Shown in pieces: positions 5,408 to 6,967 of a stretch of DNA of 6,967 nt. Each line of letters begins with the position of its first letter. The first letter of the stretch is position 1. The position numbers and the translations under genes were made by a program. The notes under the pieces are model-generated. The model saw only the letters and a program-made list of their open reading frames with translations, had not been told where the DNA came from and made no database searches. The stretch is taken from assembly GCA_031276435.1 (NCBI GenBank), contig JAISNB010000095.1, forward strand, positions 1 to 6,967, read 5' to 3'. The DNA comes from Burkholderiaceae bacterium (GTDB taxonomy: Bacteria > Pseudomonadota > Gammaproteobacteria > Burkholderiales > Burkholderiaceae_C).

Positions 5408-6967
5408 TGCGCGTTGCTCCCCAACCGTGAAAGCGCGCCCCGTGCCAGCCTCTTGCTTCGCCCCTTTGACTCCCACCGATTACCTGCGGGCCGTGTTGAC
5501 CGCCCGTGTCTACGACGTGGCCGTGGAATCCGCGCTGGATCCGGCGCCCACGCTGACGCGCAAGCTGCACAACCGCATCCTGCTCAAGCGCGAGGATCAG
5601 CAGTCGGTCTTCAGCTTCAAGCTGCGCGGCGCCTACAACAAGATGGCGCACCTGACGGCCGAGCAACTGGCCAAAGGCGTGATCTGCGCCTCGGCGGGCA
5701 ACCACGCGCAAGGCGTGGCGTTGAGCGCGCGCAAACTGGGCGCGCGCGCCGTCATCGTCATGCCCGTGAGCACGCCGCAGCTCAAGGTCGATGCCGTCAA
5801 GGCGCTTGGCGGCGAAGTGGTGCTCAACGGCGACGGTTACTCCGACGCCTACGCGCACGCGCTCGCTCTGCAAGCCGAGCAAGGTTTGATCTTCATCCAC
5901 CCGTTTGACGACCCGCTGGTCATCGCCGGACAAGGCACCATCGCCATGGAAATCCTGCGCCAGCACCAGGGGCCGCTTGCCGCGGTATTCGTCGCCATTG
6001 GCGGCGGCGGACTGGTCTCTGGCGTGGCCGCCTACATCAAAACCGTGCGGCCCGAAATCAAGGTCATTGGCGTGCAGATGAACGATTCGGATGCCATGCT
6101 GCAATCGGTGCGCGCGGGCCAGCGCGTCACGCTGCCCGACGTGGGCCTGTTTGCCGACGGCACCGCCGTCAAGCAAGTGGGCAGCGAAACCTTCCGCCTT
6201 GCCAGCGCGCTGGTGGACGAATACATCACCGTCGACACCGATGCCGTATGCGCCGCCATCCGCGACGTATTCGTGGACACGCGCGGCATTGTCGAACCAT
6301 CGGGCGCCATGGCCGTGGCCGCCATCAAGCAATACGTGGCGCAACACAAAACCACGGACGAGACCTACGTGGCCGTGCTGTGCGGCGCCAACATGAACTT
6401 TGACCGCCTGCGCTTCGTGGCCGAGCGCGCCGAAGTGGGCGAAGAGCGCGAAGCCCTGCTGGCCGTCACCATCCCCGAAGAGCGTGGCAGCTTCAAACGC
6501 TTTTTGCAAACCATCGCCGCCATGCCCGGCGGGCCGCGCAACGTCACCGAATTCAACTACCGCATCAGCGACGCCAGCCAGGCGCACATCTTTGTGGGAC
6601 TGACCACCGCGGGCAAGGGCGAATCGCCCAAAATTGCCGCCCACTTTGACCAGCAAGGCTTTGCCGCCATCGACCTCACGCACGACGAACTGGCCAAACA
6701 GCACGTGCGCTACATGGTGGGCGGACGCTCGCAACTGGCCGGCCACGAGCGCCTGCTGCGCTTTGTATTCCCCGAGCGCCCCGGCGCGCTGCTCAAGTTT
6801 CTCAACCTCATGCGGCCCGACTGGAACATCTCGCTGTTTCACTACCGCAACCAGGGCGCGGACTTCGGGCGCGTGCTGGTCGGCATGCAAGTGCCCGATG
6901 CCGACCGGAAGGCGCTGGCCGCGTTTCTCGACGCGCTGGGCTACCCCTGGGTTGACGAAACGGACAA
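5403..6967 (+). CDS. ilvA: Threonine ammonia-lyase, biosynthetic (threonine deaminase), 3' end cut by window
   Basis: This PLP enzyme deaminates L-threonine to 2-oxobutanoate, the first committed step to isoleucine. The visible 521 codons hold the catalytic domain (about 25-340) with the PLP lysine K73 in SFKLRGAYNK, the SAGNHAQG loop (97-104) and the glycine-rich phosphate loop GGGGLVSG (200-207). CGANMNF (327-333) has Cys where E. coli has Ser near the PLP ring nitrogen. The C-terminal part follows the E. coli two-ACT layout: EREALLAVTIPEE to about 430, then HVRYMVGGR and a second ACT unit ending GYPWVDETD. Isoleucine feedback control is expected. By comparison with E. coli IlvA only about 13 residues and the stop are missing. 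The start is uncertain: ATG 5403 has only AGG four bases upstream, and residues 1-22 look unlike the family. In-frame GTG 5427, GTG 5442 or TTG 5466 (just before TPTDYLRAVL) are alternatives without good ribosome sites. Confidence 0.95.
   Translation, partial: MIARCSPTVKARPVPASCFAPLTPTDYLRAVLTARVYDVAVESALDPAPTLTRKLHNRILLKREDQQSVFSFKLRGAYNKMAHLTAEQLAKGVICASAGNHAQGVALSARKLGARAVIVMPVSTPQLKVDAVKALGGEVVLNGDGYSDAYAHALALQAEQGLIFIHPFDDPLVIAGQGTIAMEILRQHQGPLAAVFVAIGGGGLVSGVAAYIKTVRPEIKVIGVQMNDSDAMLQSVRAGQRVTLPDVGLFADGTAVKQVGSETFRLASALVDEYITVDTDAVCAAIRDVFVDTRGIVEPSGAMAVAAIKQYVAQHKTTDETYVAVLCGANMNFDRLRFVAERAEVGEEREALLAVTIPEERGSFKRFLQTIAAMPGGPRNVTEFNYRISDASQAHIFVGLTTAGKGESPKIAAHFDQQGFAAIDLTHDELAKQHVRYMVGGRSQLAGHERLLRFVFPERPGALLKFLNLMRPDWNISLFHYRNQGADFGRVLVGMQVPDADRKALAAFLDALGYPWVDETD

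Noticed and set aside
5246..5908. 220-codon open frame on the plus strand overlapping the ilvA start
   Set aside because: It is in a different frame from ilvA and its product turns into Arg/Ala-rich noise where ilvA shows conserved motifs.
5379..6890. 503-codon open frame on the minus strand
   Set aside because: Antisense to ilvA; the His/Gly/Ala/Val-rich product has no family signature, while the plus-strand frame encodes an unmistakable threonine deaminase.
1..6967. Insertion sequences, CRISPR arrays, tRNA or rRNA genes
   Set aside because: No transposase-like frame, no regularly spaced repeats and no tRNA cloverleaf or rRNA sequence was recognised in any part of the window.

Overview
The window looks like a piece of a GC-rich betaproteobacterial chromosome, most likely Burkholderiales and close to Comamonadaceae. 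The grounds are the porin type (MKK signal peptide, Porin_4-like barrel ending in HNF), an aerobe-type B12-dependent ribonucleotide reductase of the NrdJ family, a YhfA-like OsmC protein and a two-ACT-domain threonine deaminase typical of that order. This placement rests on remembered family resemblance; no search was run.

Layout. Positions 28-2517 (minus) encode a complete adenosylcobalamin-dependent class II ribonucleotide reductase (829 aa). A 423-base intergenic region follows, with a perfect 10-bp hairpin upstream of nrdJ, a possible 34-aa ORF on the plus strand, and a strong TTCG-loop terminator serving the next gene. Positions 2941-3864 (minus) encode an outer-membrane porin (307 aa). 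A 591-base gene-free region upstream of it carries a weak promoter candidate, an 11-bp inverted repeat, a terminator-like hairpin and a perfect 16-bp palindrome. Positions 4456-4908 (minus) encode an OsmC/YhfA-like protein (150 aa). The 494-base divergent intergenic region 4909-5402 holds small repeats that could be operators and, on the plus strand, a compact structured element ending in a very strong intrinsic terminator (about 5190-5308). From 5403 to the window edge runs biosynthetic threonine ammonia-lyase (ilvA, plus), cut by the window end roughly a dozen codons before its expected stop.

The four protein genes are separate transcription units by spacing and terminators, and their functions (dNTP synthesis, outer-membrane permeability, peroxide/thiol handling, isoleucine synthesis) do not form one pathway. 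No mobile element, CRISPR array, tRNA or rRNA was recognised. The most interesting item is the hairpin, CU-rich (anti-Shine-Dalgarno-like) segment and terminator between osmC and ilvA. It looks like an independent small RNA or a terminating leader of ilvA. A sigma70-like -10 box overlapping the first ilvA ATG favours the independent small RNA and also throws doubt on the ilvA start.
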